Shown in pieces: positions 1 through 8,308 of a DNA stretch of 44,753 nucleotides. Both the position numbers and the translations under genes were made by a program. Numbering within the stretch: position 1 is the stretch's first letter; each line of letters begins with the position of its first letter. The notes beneath the pieces were generated by a model. That model saw nothing but the letters and a program-made list of their open reading frames with translations, was not told the origin of the DNA and searched no databases. The stretch lies in NCBI GenBank assembly GCA_029782295.1, contig JAKOVB010000091.1:1-44753 (forward strand), in the 5' to 3' direction. The stretch is from Pseudomonadota bacterium. GTDB taxonomy: Bacteria > Pseudomonadota > Gammaproteobacteria > Burkholderiales > Methylophilaceae.

Positions 1-16
1 TGTGTTCGATTATAAG

Positions 17-61
17 AAAGGGGCGCGACCCGGCGAGTTTTGACGGTCGAAAAGGGGCGCG
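17..61. repeat. IS21 left multiple terminal repeats
   Basis: Two direct copies of AAAGGGGCGCG lie 34 bp apart, with TTTTGACGGTCG between them. They match, inverted, the repeats near 2613-2716. In IS21 elements such repeats are transposase-binding sites. Confidence 0.75.
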
Positions 62-120
62 GAGACGACCTCATCCGCTACCATGGAGGGAGCATTTTTC
101 ATGGGAGGCGGAACCAGGAG

Positions 121-1638
121 ATGATCACTGTGAAGGACCGAGAACGCATTCGGATCGCCTATTTCAAGGAGCAGAAGTCCATCCGGCAGATTGCCCGGGA
201 GTTACAGCATTCGCCGAAGACAATCAAGAAAGCGTTGGCTTCAGCGGCGGCTGAGGCGTACACATTGCAGCAGGCGCGGGCGGCGCCGATGTTGGGGGAG
301 TACAAGGAGACGATTGCCGAGCTGCTGGCAGGGAACGAGAAGGCGCCACGGAAGCAGCGGTACACGAGCCATCAGATCTATGAGACGATTCGGGCGATGG
401 GATATCAAGGCAGCGAATCGACGGTACGAGGCTATGTGGCGCAACAGCGGAAGGACAAGCGGCGGCCCCAAGTGTATGTGCCGCTGGAGTTCGACCCTGG
501 CGGTGATGCCCAGATGGATTGGGGCGAAGCTTGGGTTGAGCTGGCGGGGCAGCGGGTCAAGGTGCAGCTGTTCGTGATGCGTCTGAACTACTCGCGGCGG
601 GTCTTTGTGAAGGCTTACCCGACGCAGAACCAGGTGGCCTTTTTCGATGGTCACGTGAGTGCATTCGCGTACTTTCAAGGGGTGCCGCGGCGAATCACCT
701 ACGACAACGCGAAAGTGGCGGTGGCAAAAATCCTGGGCGGAGGCAATCGCCAGGAGCAAGAGCACTTTGTTGCGTTCCGGAGCCACTACCTGTTTGAGAG
801 TCACTTCTGCACGCCTGGCCAGGCGCACGAGAAGGGTGGGGTAGAACAGGAAGTGGGTTTCGTGCGGCGCAATTTCCTGGTGCCGATCCCCAAGATCGCC
901 TCGTGGGAGGCGCTGAATGAGCATCTTCTGGCCGCTTGTCTGGCCGACGATCGCCGGCAGGTGTCAGGGCAGGCATTGACGATCGGGGCGGCCTGGGAAC
1001 AGGAGCGGTCGTGGCTGCGGCCCTTGCCGGCGGAGCCCTTTCCCTGCTACACAACCACACCGGTGGCGCTGAAGCCGTACAGCCAAGTGATCTTCGACCA
1101 CAATCACTATTCGGTGCCGAGTCGTCGGGTACAGGCGAAACTGGTGGTCAAGGGTTATGCGACGCACATCGAGATTCTCGATGACACAGGCGTGATCGCC
1201 CGCCATCCCCGCTGTTATGAAAAGGGACGGGAGATTCTCAACCCTTTGCACTACCTTCCCCTGTTGACGCAACGCCCGGGAGCCTTCGTCCATGCCAAAC
1301 CGATCCGGCGTTGGCGCAGCCAGTGGCCGCCAGTCTATGAACAACTCCTGGCGCACCTGCAGGCTGTGGAGGAAAACGGCGCTGCCGTCCGTCACTTCAT
1401 CCAAATACTCGAACTCCATGAACACTTCCCGGCCGAGCAGATCGAACAGGCTGTTCAACAGGCACTCACCTACGGCTGTGCACATGTGGATGGGGTGAAG
1501 CTGTGTCTGCACCAGTTGCGCCATCCCGCCGTCAGTCCGCCACCGCTCGACTTACATGACCACCCGCACCTGGCTCACATCGCCGCTCAACCCGTGGACT
1601 TGCATCGCTACGAGCAACTGCTGCAGGTGCGCCCATGA
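121..1638 (+). CDS. istA: IS21-family transposase IstA
   Basis: IstA is the DDE transposase of IS21 elements and works with the IstB ATPase. The start is taken at ATG 121, giving 505 aa that open MITVKDRERIRIAYF. An in-frame TTG at 40 would add residues from the terminal repeat and is less likely. An N-terminal helix-turn-helix (KSIRQIARELQHSPKTIKKAL) is followed by the integrase core. Candidate catalytic residues are D133 (QMDWGEA), D195 (TYDNAK) and E242 (GGVEQEVGF). The length is normal for the family. The stop overlaps the istB start by 4 nt (ATGA), so the two are translationally coupled. Frame and motifs are intact. Confidence 0.95.
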   Translation: MITVKDRERIRIAYFKEQKSIRQIARELQHSPKTIKKALASAAAEAYTLQQARAAPMLGEYKETIAELLAGNEKAPRKQRYTSHQIYETIRAMGYQGSESTVRGYVAQQRKDKRRPQVYVPLEFDPGGDAQMDWGEAWVELAGQRVKVQLFVMRLNYSRRVFVKAYPTQNQVAFFDGHVSAFAYFQGVPRRITYDNAKVAVAKILGGGNRQEQEHFVAFRSHYLFESHFCTPGQAHEKGGVEQEVGFVRRNFLVPIPKIASWEALNEHLLAACLADDRRQVSGQALTIGAAWEQERSWLRPLPAEPFPCYTTTPVALKPYSQVIFDHNHYSVPSRRVQAKLVVKGYATHIEILDDTGVIARHPRCYEKGREILNPLHYLPLLTQRPGAFVHAKPIRRWRSQWPPVYEQLLAHLQAVEENGAAVRHFIQILELHEHFPAEQIEQAVQQALTYGCAHVDGVKLCLHQLRHPAVSPPPLDLHDHPHLAHIAAQPVDLHRYEQLLQVRP

Positions 1639-2387
1639 CCGAGAACCTGCTGCTGAACACCTATCTCAAGCAACTGCGGCTGCCCACCTTCATCCAGAAC
1701 TATCCCAAGTTCGCTGAGGACGCCGCCCGGGCCAATCTCACCTACGACCGTTTCCTGCTCTCCCTGGCCGAACAGGAGGTGCACCAGCGCGAGCTCAACC
1801 GTGAAGTCCGGCGCATCAAAGCAGCTCGCTTCCCCTTCCTCAAGGAACTGGCGAACTTCGACTTCTCCTGTGTCCCCAGCCTCAGCAAAGCGCAGGTGCT
1901 CGATCTGGCCCGCGGCGCCTATCTGCAAAGAGCAGAGAACATCATCCTGGTGGGCAATCCGGGCCTGGGCAAAACCCACGTTTCGCTCGGATTGGCGCTG
2001 GCAGCGTGCCGGCAAGGGCACAATGTCCGCTTCTACAACGCTGCGGGTTTGGTCAATGATTTGACCCTGGCCCAGGAAAAGCAACAACTGACTCGCCTCC
2101 TGACAGCCGCCCTCAAGTACAACCTCATCGTCATCGACGAACTTGGCTTCATCCCGCTTTCGCCTGAGGGCGCCCATCTGGTCTTCCAGTTCTGCTCCAC
2201 CCTCTACGAACGCGTTTCCTTGCTCATCACCTCCAACCTCCGCTTCGCCGACTGGACCCAGGTCTTCCACAATGAACAGCTCACCGCCGCACTCCTCGAC
2301 CGCTTGACCCATCGTGCCGTGATCCTCGAATTCGTGGGAGAGTCCTTCCGCTTCCGCGAACGCATGCTGCGCCAGCCTCCCGCCTGA
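1635..2387 (+). CDS. istB: IS21-family helper ATPase IstB
   Basis: This is the AAA+ ATPase (250 aa) that assembles on DNA and licenses IstA-mediated transposition; it is related to DnaC. Visible motifs are Walker A (GNPGLGKTH) and Walker B (LIVIDELGF), followed by sensor-like segments (LLITSNLRF, DRLTHRAVI). The N-terminal helical IstB region (LKQLRLPTFIQNYPKF) is present. The start ATG overlaps the istA stop. Length and motifs are typical and the gene is intact. Confidence 0.95.
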   Translation: MTENLLLNTYLKQLRLPTFIQNYPKFAEDAARANLTYDRFLLSLAEQEVHQRELNREVRRIKAARFPFLKELANFDFSCVPSLSKAQVLDLARGAYLQRAENIILVGNPGLGKTHVSLGLALAACRQGHNVRFYNAAGLVNDLTLAQEKQQLTRLLTAALKYNLIVIDELGFIPLSPEGAHLVFQFCSTLYERVSLLITSNLRFADWTQVFHNEQLTAALLDRLTHRAVILEFVGESFRFRERMLRQPPA

Positions 2388-2612
2388 CAGCCTGCTCTTC
2401 CCTTCGGGTACCGGCTTCCTCCAACCACCCTATGAGTTTATCGCTTTCAGAGACCATCGACAGGGCCAAACAGTCGAGAGCAGAGAGCGGCGAACTCAGT
2501 TCACCCTCTCTGCCCTGTCGACGGTCGTTCGCCGCGGCGCTCGAGTTGCACTCCTGCAGTTGCTCTATCCTCCGCACGAACGACCTTATTGTACCACCTT
2601 CCCACACCACCC

Positions 2613-2725
2613 AACGCGCCCCTTTTCGATCGTCAAACGCGCCCCGTTTCAGCCAACACTTTTCTCTGCCAGCTGCCAAGTCGCGCCCCTTTCTGACCGT
2701 CAAACGCGCCCCGTTTCGTTTGACA
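2613..2725. repeat. IS21 right multiple terminal repeats
   Basis: Four copies of CGCGCCCC(G)TTT occur in two pairs. Each pair is linked by a T(C/G)A(T/C)CGTCAAA spacer. They are inverted relative to the left-end repeats. The last copy runs into GTTTGACA, taken as the right tip. Confidence 0.75.
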
Positions 2726-2786
2726 GAAACATCCGCCCGATCGTCGCCTTCCACTGAGCAGCTGCCCAACTCCCCCCTCAAACAGA

Positions 2787-3209
2787 CTACGCCGTCAACA
2801 GCGCTTGCGTTCTGAAGTAGTCCTTGATGATGCCCCCCAGCACCGGCCGGTAGGCGACGGGACCGGCGGTCAGCGGCAGCGTGCGCGTGACCGGAGACTG
2901 CTGATTCAGGCTCTGGTGTGGGCGGCGGGTGTTGTAGTAGGCGACGAATTCGGTCAGAACGCGGCGCAGATGGGCATCGCTGAGAATCAGGATGTGATCC
3001 AGGCACTCTTCCCGGGAGGTGCGGACCCACCTTTCCGCAAAGGCATTGGCATTTGGCGCCTGGTAGGGTGTGGCGATAATCCCCATGCCTTCGGACAGGA
3101 AGACCGCATCAAAACAAGGCGTGTACTTCTTGTCATGATCACGGATGAGACAGCGTAGTTCGGTTTGTGTCTCCTCGCGCAGCCAGACGAAGTTGCGCAC
3201 CTGCTGGGC
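2787..3209 (-). pseudogene. Transposase remnant, C-terminal integrase core
   Basis: The open frame encodes the C-terminal part of an IS481/IS3-like integrase-core transposase. RDHDKKYTPCFDAVF carries the second catalytic Asp, APNANAFAERWVRT carries the catalytic Glu, and HYNTRRPHQSLNQQSP is the typical C-terminal tail. The first catalytic Asp and the N-terminal HTH are missing. Similarity begins near AQQVRNFVWLR. The upstream part of the open frame (to 3407) does not look like transposase. It lies just outside the IS21 right end and is non-functional. Confidence 0.8.
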
Positions 3210-3395
3210 CCGTCCTGGCTCTTTCGCACATCCGTTCGGCTGCTTCTGACACAGGAATCTGAGGACGTTCAACTTGAGTTCCGGACCTTTGACTTGAACG
3301 TCATGGAGTGCGCCGCCAAGCCTCAAGAGTCGAGACGGCAGTCTTCTGGAACTCCCGATCATATATAGTGGAAGAACCAGGAACGAGATCCCTGC

Positions 3396-3424
3396 TTGAC
3401 AATTCATCGCCTTTAGGCGACACT
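3396..3424 (+). promoter_or_regulatory. Candidate toxin-antitoxin promoter with palindromic operator
   Basis: A perfect -35 hexamer TTGACA (3396-3401) lies 29 bp before the toxin start. It is followed by the 14-bp palindrome TCGCCTTTAGGCGA (3407-3420), where an autoregulating antitoxin would bind. The -10 is weak (near 3419-3424). The placement fits type II toxin-antitoxin autoregulation; binding is inferred. Confidence 0.45.
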
Positions 3425-3430
3425 GCTCCT

Positions 3431-3766
3431 ATGCAACCGAGCGAACGCGACATACGGATCCTGGTGCTTGGCAATGGCAAAGCACCGTTCAAGGACTGGC
3501 TGCGGTCGCTTCGGGACAAGCAGACCAAAGCGCGTATCCAGAGCCGCATCGACCGTCTGCGGCTGGGCGGCTTCGGAGACTACCAGAGCGTTGGCGATGG
3601 CGTTTTCGAGCTGCGCATCCATTTCGGGCCGGGCTATCGTGTCTATTTCGGCCTATTTGGCGCACAGGTGGTTCTTCTCTTGTGCGGCGGCGACAAGAGC
3701 ACGCAGGCGCGTGATATCGCGGATGCGCAGCGTTATTGGAAGGAGTTTCTGAGCGATGAGAACTGA
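3431..3766 (+). CDS. HigB/RelE-type toxin (Gp49-like addiction module killer)
   Basis: This 111-aa protein belongs to the phage Gp49-like/HigB branch of the RelE superfamily. Those toxins cleave ribosome-bound mRNA. Family hallmarks are FKDWLRSLRDKQTKARIQSRIDRL, the basic and aromatic core GVFELRIHFGPGYRVYFG, and the C-terminal LLLCGGDKSTQARDI. The ATG at 3431 is chosen because similarity starts there and a promoter and palindrome precede it. The longer open frame from 3308 reads through the promoter. The toxin gene comes first and overlaps the antitoxin by 11 nt, the order seen in higBA loci. Confidence 0.88.
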   Translation: MQPSERDIRILVLGNGKAPFKDWLRSLRDKQTKARIQSRIDRLRLGGFGDYQSVGDGVFELRIHFGPGYRVYFGLFGAQVVLLLCGGDKSTQARDIADAQRYWKEFLSDEN

Positions 3767-4052
3767 GAGTTACGACGCATTCCTCCAGGAGGAGCTGCGC
3801 GATCCGGATCTGGCCGCTGAATACCTCAATGCGGCTATCGAAGAGGGCTCGAACGAGCTTTTTCTGATCGCATTGCGCAACGTCGCTGAAGCGCATGGTG
3901 GTATTGCCGCGATTGCCGAAGCGACGCACCTCAATCGACAGACCATGTACCGCACGCTGTCAAGCGAAGGGAATCCAACGCTTGAGACGCTGTTGTCTAT
4001 CTTGCACGCAGTCGGTTTGAACCTGTCCATCACCCCCGCGACCCCGGCATAG
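3756..4052 (+). CDS. HigA-type antitoxin, HTH protein
   Basis: This 98-aa protein is the probable addiction-module antidote. It shows the family N-terminus (YLNAAIEEGSNELFLIALRNVAEAHGG), then a Cro/C1-like helix-turn-helix (IAAIAEATHLNRQTMYRTLSSEGNPTLETLLSILHAVGL). It should neutralise the upstream toxin and repress the shared promoter, probably at the palindrome before the toxin gene. The start overlaps the toxin's 3' end by 11 nt. Confidence 0.88.
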   Translation: MRTESYDAFLQEELRDPDLAAEYLNAAIEEGSNELFLIALRNVAEAHGGIAAIAEATHLNRQTMYRTLSSEGNPTLETLLSILHAVGLNLSITPATPA

Positions 4053-4228
4053 CTCCGTCTCACTTGCTCAAATAGGCCATACAACTGTCCGACCATCTGA
4101 CGAGTAGGCAATTGGTCGCCCTGATAAGCTGGTCATGTTGCCGTAAGATGTCTTTTGACAGGCCAATAGCGCCGTTGTAACATCCTACCCAGTTAACAAC
4201 AGTCAGGCTCTTGAGTTCTTCTCAATCC

Positions 4229-4275
4229 TGTCACCCCAAAATTACTTGGATAGGGGCCGACGCCCGTCGCTCCCG
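4229..4275 (+). repeat. Left copy of a 22-bp inverted repeat with subterminal palindrome
   Basis: The 22 bp at 4229-4250 (starting TGTCACCCCAAAATTACT) recur exactly, inverted, at 44432-44453. Next to them on the inner side lies CGACGCCCGTCGCTCCCG (4258-4275), which recurs at 44413-44430 in the same orientation. It is itself a short hairpin (GGG..CGACG-CC-CGTCG..CCC). This is the layout of transposon or MITE ends, but no transposase of matching type lies beside it. Confidence 0.7.
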
Positions 4276-4280
4276 CCAAA

Positions 4281-4310
4281 CATAAAGTCCGCCAATTGGC
4301 GGACTTTATG
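4281..4310. repeat. Perfect 30-bp palindrome
   Basis: Bases 4281-4310 are fully self-complementary around CCAATTGG (arms start CATAAAGTCCGCC). The sequence could form a 13-14 bp stem. It lies downstream of the antitoxin gene and could act as a bidirectional terminator or be an interspersed palindromic repeat. It is followed by GGCTTGTTTTGG rather than a clean U-tract. Confidence 0.7.
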
Positions 4311-4340
4311 GCTTGTTTTGGCCTGAAACCCGGCTATTTG

Positions 4341-4375
4341 GATCGCGGGTTCGATGCACCATCGAACCCGCGATC
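4341..4375. repeat. Hairpin with perfect 15-bp arms
   Basis: Arms GATCGCGGGTTCGAT (4341-4355) and its exact complement (4361-4375) flank a 5-nt loop. The GGTTCGA segment recalls a tRNA T-arm, but the flanks do not form a cloverleaf. No U-tract follows. Confidence 0.7.
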
Positions 4376-4565
4376 TTGACGATGACAGGACAGGGAGCCA
4401 GAAGTAGTTCCCAGCGAGAGGACCGATACGCCTTTTGAACGCTCCAACTGGAATCGGCGAGAGGGGTGGCCAGACGGGGATACCAGTCGGCGCTGCTGGA
4501 GTCACCCTTTCACGGAGTTCGAATCAGAAGGGATGTGTCAAGCCAGCACGACCACGCGACGCTCG

Positions 4566-5519
4566 CTAGCCGGCGCCCGCTTCGGCCACCTGGTCTTGTG
4601 GGGAGCCGGCAGCGGCGGCGACGGGACTGGGTGTGCCCATGTCCATCAGCGCCGCAAGCCAGCGCGTCTCTTCCGTGGAGCCCAGCACCACGTCTTTGAT
4701 GACCAGGGTGTAGGGATAGGAGAGGATGCCGCCGATGGGACCGAGCAGCCAGGCGAACAGGAAGAAGGTGAGGATGCCGACCGTCATCGAGACGTCGACC
4801 TCCTGTCCCATGACCCTGGGCATGACAATGTAGCTGATGACATTGTCAACCACTTCGTACAGGACAAAGACGGCCAGGGCGCCCAAGGGGCCGTACTGGC
4901 TCCAGGCAATGAGCACCGGCGGGATCAGGGCGATGAAGATGCCGATATAGGGGACAAAGCTCATGAAGAAATAGAGCACACCCCAGATCAGGGCGTAATC
5001 GATCCCGAGCAGGACCAGAATCACGGCCATCGTGCCGCCCTTTAGAACTCCCAGGAGGGTAGTGACCCAAATGTACATGCGCGTGTGATAGGCAAAGCGA
5101 TGTACGCTATCCAAAGCCAGCGGATTCGCCGCCAGACGACCCTCAATTCGGGCCTGGAACCCCGGACTCTCCAGGAGCATAAACAGGGTGACAAGAGGGG
5201 TGAAGATGATGACGAAGAGCATCGGTTCGATGGCGGCGAGGCCCTTCGAGATGGCAGAAAACAAGCCGTTGGAGATCTTCTGCATTGCCGAAGTGATGGC
5301 GCCGGACGAAACATGGTGCTGCGTCAACCACTGGTCGAGCTTGCCGATCTGCGCCTGGGCGTTGCCCTGGTAGTGGGACAGATTCTGCAGCAATATGTCG
5401 GCCGAGTAGAGTACAAACAACCCGACCACCAGAATCAGGATCACGAGGGCCGGTACTGGCACTATCGACGGTTGGGAATTCCGAGGGGTGGCGAAGCGGC
5501 AGCAGGGGAGGATCAGCAA
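4566..5519 (-). pseudogene. AI-2E-type permease (UPF0118/TqsA family), N-terminally truncated
   Basis: The 317 codons match AI-2E transporter-family membrane proteins. They have several hydrophobic segments (ALVILILVVGLFVLYSA, PMLFVIIFTPLVTLFML, TLLGVLKGGTMAVILVLLG, ALIWGVLYFFMSFVPYIG) and the conserved C-terminal core PPVLIAWSQYGPLGALAVFVLYEVVDNVISYIVMPRVMG. Family members usually have two more N-terminal membrane segments, about 60 residues, before the point where this sequence becomes recognisable. Those are missing where the IS1-like element abuts. The first 20 or so residues look non-native. The role (export of a signal or metabolite) is uncertain in this family anyway. It is probably a broken gene. 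Confidence 0.75.
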
Positions 5520-5559
5520 GGTGGACGGGCGGTCGGATGGGGATTATCCTTGCGGGATC

Positions 5560-7088
5560 GGCTTGATTCGAGCCGGTGATTAGGAGATTCCCCCATGGAT
5601 CGCAACGACTGTCTGGTGTTTGTGACCAGCTTCTTGATGCTGGTATGGTTGTATCAGTTCTGGGAGCTATGGCAGAGCAAGGGAGGGAAGATTGAGCCAG
5701 CCAAGAAGCTGCGACAGATGCGGGCGCGGACGCCGCATGACTGCCCGTACTGTCGCCAGAAGCACACCAGCCGGTGTGAGCGGGTGGTGCGAGAACGTGA
5801 GCTGCCGCGGCCGTGGTCAGAGGTGAAGAATCAACGGGGACGGAAGAAGCAGATCGTCAGCGAGGGGCATGCGTGTCGGAATCGGGACTGCGCCTACCGC
5901 GGGATTCGGAATGAGAATCTGCATGCGCTGATCGGGTACGGCAGCCACGGGAAGTGTGAGCGGATACAGGATTTCTACTGCCAGGCGTGCGGGAAGAAGG
6001 TGACGTCACGCTGGGAGACACCCATGTACCAGTTGAAGACGGCGAGCAAGCATGTAGCGCAGGTGCTGACGGCATTGGCGGAGGGAGTGGACCTGTCGGC
6101 AGGGGTGCGTGTGTTCGGTCACGGTGAAGGGACGATGCGCTGCTGGCTGGCGCGGGCCGGAGAACACGGTGAGCGTCTGCACGAGCGTTACTTTCGCGAT
6201 TTGTGGCTTGGACACGTGCAATTGGACGAGTTGGTGGTGCAGATACGGGGGAAAGGTCGGGACCTGTGGCTATGGGTGGCACTGGAAGCGGAGAGCAAGC
6301 TGATGCCAGTGTTGCAGTTGGGCCCTCGGACACAGGAGGCTGCGCACGGGGTAGTCCACTCATTGGCGGCGATGCTGGCGCCTGGTTGTGTGCCGGCTTT
6401 CACGAGCGACGGGTTGAACCACTACTTCTACAGTCTGACGGCGCACTTTGGTGAGTGGCAGGAAACGGAGGAAGGTAAGATGCGCTGGTTGGTGTCGCCG
6501 CAGCTGGTTTATGCGCAGCTAAAGAAGATCAGGGTATGGCGCCGTTTGGTCGGCACGGAGCAGCGTGTGCTCTGCGGCACCAAGGAAATGTTGAGAGAAC
6601 GGCTGCACGGCTGTGGTCTGCGAGCGACGATCCAGACGGCGTTTGTGGAGCGCGTCAATCTGACGCTTCGTCAGAGCGTAGCCGGGCTTGCGCGGCGGAC
6701 ATGGTCCACGGCGGCGGCGCCTGTCGAACTAGAGGTGCACCTGATGTGGTACCGGGCGTACTATCATTTCTCTCGTCCGCACGAGAGTTTGCGATTGGCG
6801 TACACGAACACCAACGCAAAAGGCGAGGAAGTCGTGCGTTATCGGAACCGAACTCCGGCGATGGCAGCCGGTCTGACCCGACGCCGGTTCACAGTCAAGG
6901 AACTGCTGCTACTTCCCCTGCCGGCAGCGGCTTGACGCGCTCCGAAGCCAAAAAGCAACGGAGAGGGGATGGCACAACCCTTTTCCCCTGCCTGACAGCC
7001 GGCCAAAGGCCATCACTAAGTCGTGCACAGGGTCAAAGGACCCCTGCAAGGCCTGAAGAAATTGCCAACCGTGTCTATTGGGAGGACC
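5560..7088 (+). mobile_element. IS1-like insertion element (long transposase type)
   Basis: The element carries one transposase gene and a non-coding 3' tail. The tail end (TTGCCAACCGTGTC.. TTGGGAGG, about 7069-7088) is shared with the decayed second copy ending near 35025, which fixes the right boundary. The left boundary is not defined by a clear inverted repeat and is set by the truncated permease. Both flanking genes are cut at the junctions, suggesting insertion followed by deletion. Confidence 0.65.
5595..6935 (+). CDS. IS1-like DDE transposase
   Basis: The 446-aa protein has an N-terminal hydrophobic helix (FVTSFLMLVWLYQFW). Two cysteine clusters follow (CPYC..C and CRNRDC), and a zinc-ribbon-like FYCQACGKKVTSRW. 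The DDE core has D211 (LDELVV), D272 (FTSDGLNHY) and E352 (FVERVNLTLRQ). The last motif, then LARRTWS and HLMWYRAYYHFSRPHESL, is typical of IS1-family transposases, although this protein is nearly twice the length of classical InsAB. The ATG at 5595 follows a GGAG-like site (TAGGAGATTCCCCC). The gene is intact. Its 3' end overlaps, convergently, the read-through end of the esterase frame. Confidence 0.85.
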   Translation: MDRNDCLVFVTSFLMLVWLYQFWELWQSKGGKIEPAKKLRQMRARTPHDCPYCRQKHTSRCERVVRERELPRPWSEVKNQRGRKKQIVSEGHACRNRDCAYRGIRNENLHALIGYGSHGKCERIQDFYCQACGKKVTSRWETPMYQLKTASKHVAQVLTALAEGVDLSAGVRVFGHGEGTMRCWLARAGEHGERLHERYFRDLWLGHVQLDELVVQIRGKGRDLWLWVALEAESKLMPVLQLGPRTQEAAHGVVHSLAAMLAPGCVPAFTSDGLNHYFYSLTAHFGEWQETEEGKMRWLVSPQLVYAQLKKIRVWRRLVGTEQRVLCGTKEMLRERLHGCGLRATIQTAFVERVNLTLRQSVAGLARRTWSTAAAPVELEVHLMWYRAYYHFSRPHESLRLAYTNTNAKGEEVVRYRNRTPAMAAGLTRRRFTVKELLLLPLPAAA

Positions 7089-8171
7089 CACCACCTTCAG
7101 ATTGGCGGCTTCGGTAAACTGCGAGCCGCCGTGTCCTGCGCCCTGCAGCAACGTGTAGGTCACTTGGTCCGCGCCGATCAACGGCTTGAGTGCATCGTAC
7201 AGCAGCTGTCCTTGCTGCGGCGGCACGTTGCAGTCGACCGTGCCGTGCTGGATCAGGAAGGGCGGCGCCTTGGCAGAGACATAAGTGATTGGGTTGGCGG
7301 CCTTGGTCTTGTCGGGCACGGTCTGGATCGCGGCGCCGATGACCTGCGATTCCGGTGAGTTGGCCGCGTCGTGGTTCACCGGGCAGGATGTGCCCGTGAA
7401 CTGCTGGTCCATCAGAAGGAAGTCGGTGGGGCCGAACCAATCCACCACAGCCTGAACACAAGACGACTGATCCGCGTTTCCCAGCTCCGTGCCCTCCAGC
7501 GCGGCGACGCCGCACGAAGTCCCCAACGTCGCGGCCAGGTTCCCGCCGGCCGATTGGCCGAACGCCGCAAACCGTTTCGGATCGAGATTGTATTGGGCAG
7601 CGTTTGCGCGCAAGAAGCGCACTGCGGCCTTGGCATCCCAGATCTGCGCCGGGTATTTGGCTTCACCAGCCAGGCGGTAGTTAATACTGGCGACTGCATA
7701 CCCCGCGTCCAGCAGCTCATCGCCGAGGGCAGGATTGGCCTTGTCACCCACCATGAAGCCACCGCCGTGGATGTTGATTACGACGGGGAATGGTCCGCTA
7801 CCAGTCGGCAGGTAGATGTCGAGCTTCTGGGCGGCCGAAGATGAGGCGTAGGCGACATCCTGATGGATCGGCGTGGCTTTGATTGCGGTCTGGTCACCGC
7901 CGGGGCCACGGCCGGCGGGCAGGAGCGACTGAGTCGGCGCCGCCTGCCCTTCCGCCCCGGCAGTCGGGGTAGCCTGTGCGACGGAAGAAGCCACGACAGT
8001 CTCAGCAACCGGCGCGCCCGTGGCGATTGGCGCGCCAGCCGGCGCCGCCGCGCACCCGGCAATGACGGCGCCGACGGCAACAGCCGTCAGCAGGGTCACT
8101 GCGCCGGCTCGCAACTGGTGCAGCACTGCGCGACGGAGTGTCGAACCCTTGGTCTCAAAACACTTCTTCAT
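6909..8171 (-). CDS. Alpha/beta-hydrolase (esterase) lipoprotein, C-terminus replaced by IS sequence
   Basis: The start ATG at 8171 follows an AAGGAG site and gives 420 aa. A signal peptide ends in a lipobox (VIAGC, Cys40), then comes a low-complexity Ala/Pro/Thr linker. The BD-FAE/HSL-like esterase domain (about 95-361) has the oxyanion loop HGGG (135-138), Ser207 in GQSAGG, Asp313 in HGTVDCNVPP and His347 in GAGHGG, so the full triad is present. After Val361 the sequence (GPPNRHGWQFLQ...) is translated from the IS1-like element tail. The last helix, usually about 15-20 residues, is therefore lost and about 59 foreign residues are added. The substrate is probably an acyl or feruloyl ester on a glycan or xenobiotic. 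It may still fold, but function is doubtful. Confidence 0.8.
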   Translation of the reverse strand: MKKCFETKGSTLRRAVLHQLRAGAVTLLTAVAVGAVIAGCAAAPAGAPIATGAPVAETVVASSVAQATPTAGAEGQAAPTQSLLPAGRGPGGDQTAIKATPIHQDVAYASSSAAQKLDIYLPTGSGPFPVVINIHGGGFMVGDKANPALGDELLDAGYAVASINYRLAGEAKYPAQIWDAKAAVRFLRANAAQYNLDPKRFAAFGQSAGGNLAATLGTSCGVAALEGTELGNADQSSCVQAVVDWFGPTDFLLMDQQFTGTSCPVNHDAANSPESQVIGAAIQTVPDKTKAANPITYVSAKAPPFLIQHGTVDCNVPPQQGQLLYDALKPLIGADQVTYTLLQGAGHGGSQFTEAANLKVVGPPNRHGWQFLQALQGSFDPVHDLVMAFGRLSGRGKGLCHPLSVAFWLRSASSRCRQGK

Positions 8172-8308
8172 GTTGACGAACTCCTTCGTAGTGTAGGGCC
8201 GCACATCCTTTGCACGCCCTGGTATGGGAAACAAATCACAAGGCAATATCAGGAAAGCTTGTACAGATTCGGGGGCTGTGGGTTTCCCAGCGACGACAGA
8301 AAGGGCGT

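Larger units (their letters stand above)
1..2725 (+). mobile_element. IS21-family insertion sequence
   Basis: The element holds istA and istB in the usual overlapping order, with repeated terminal motifs. The left side has two copies of AAAGGGGCGCG (17-27 and 51-61) separated by a TTTTGACGGTCG motif. The right side has four inverted copies between about 2613 and 2716, two of them with the matching GACCGTCAAA spacer. The window starts with TGTGTTCGAT and the right side ends in TTTGACA at 2725, which fits the 5'-TG...CA-3' ends of IS21 elements. The exact left tip could lie just upstream of the window. The 338 nt after istB hold a nested hairpin (2480-2513) and no gene. The element looks complete and potentially active. 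Confidence 0.85.
4053..4565. other. Intergenic block with palindromes, no gene seen
   Basis: No convincing coding sequence was found in these 513 nt. The block holds a 22-bp terminal-inverted-repeat-like sequence, an adjacent small palindrome, a perfect 30-bp palindrome and a 15-bp-arm hairpin, all listed separately. An 87-codon minus-strand open frame is just the translation of these palindromes. Confidence 0.6.

Noticed and set aside
2281-3030. 249-codon minus-strand open frame across the IS21 right end
   Set aside because: It crosses istB, the terminal repeats and the transposase remnant; the translation has no family match.
4341-4375. tRNA-like segment because of GGTTCGA
   Set aside because: It is a simple two-arm hairpin; acceptor, D and anticodon arms are absent.
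4242-4505. 87-codon minus-strand frame in the intergenic block
   Set aside because: It translates palindromic DNA, with no ribosome-binding site and no similarity.
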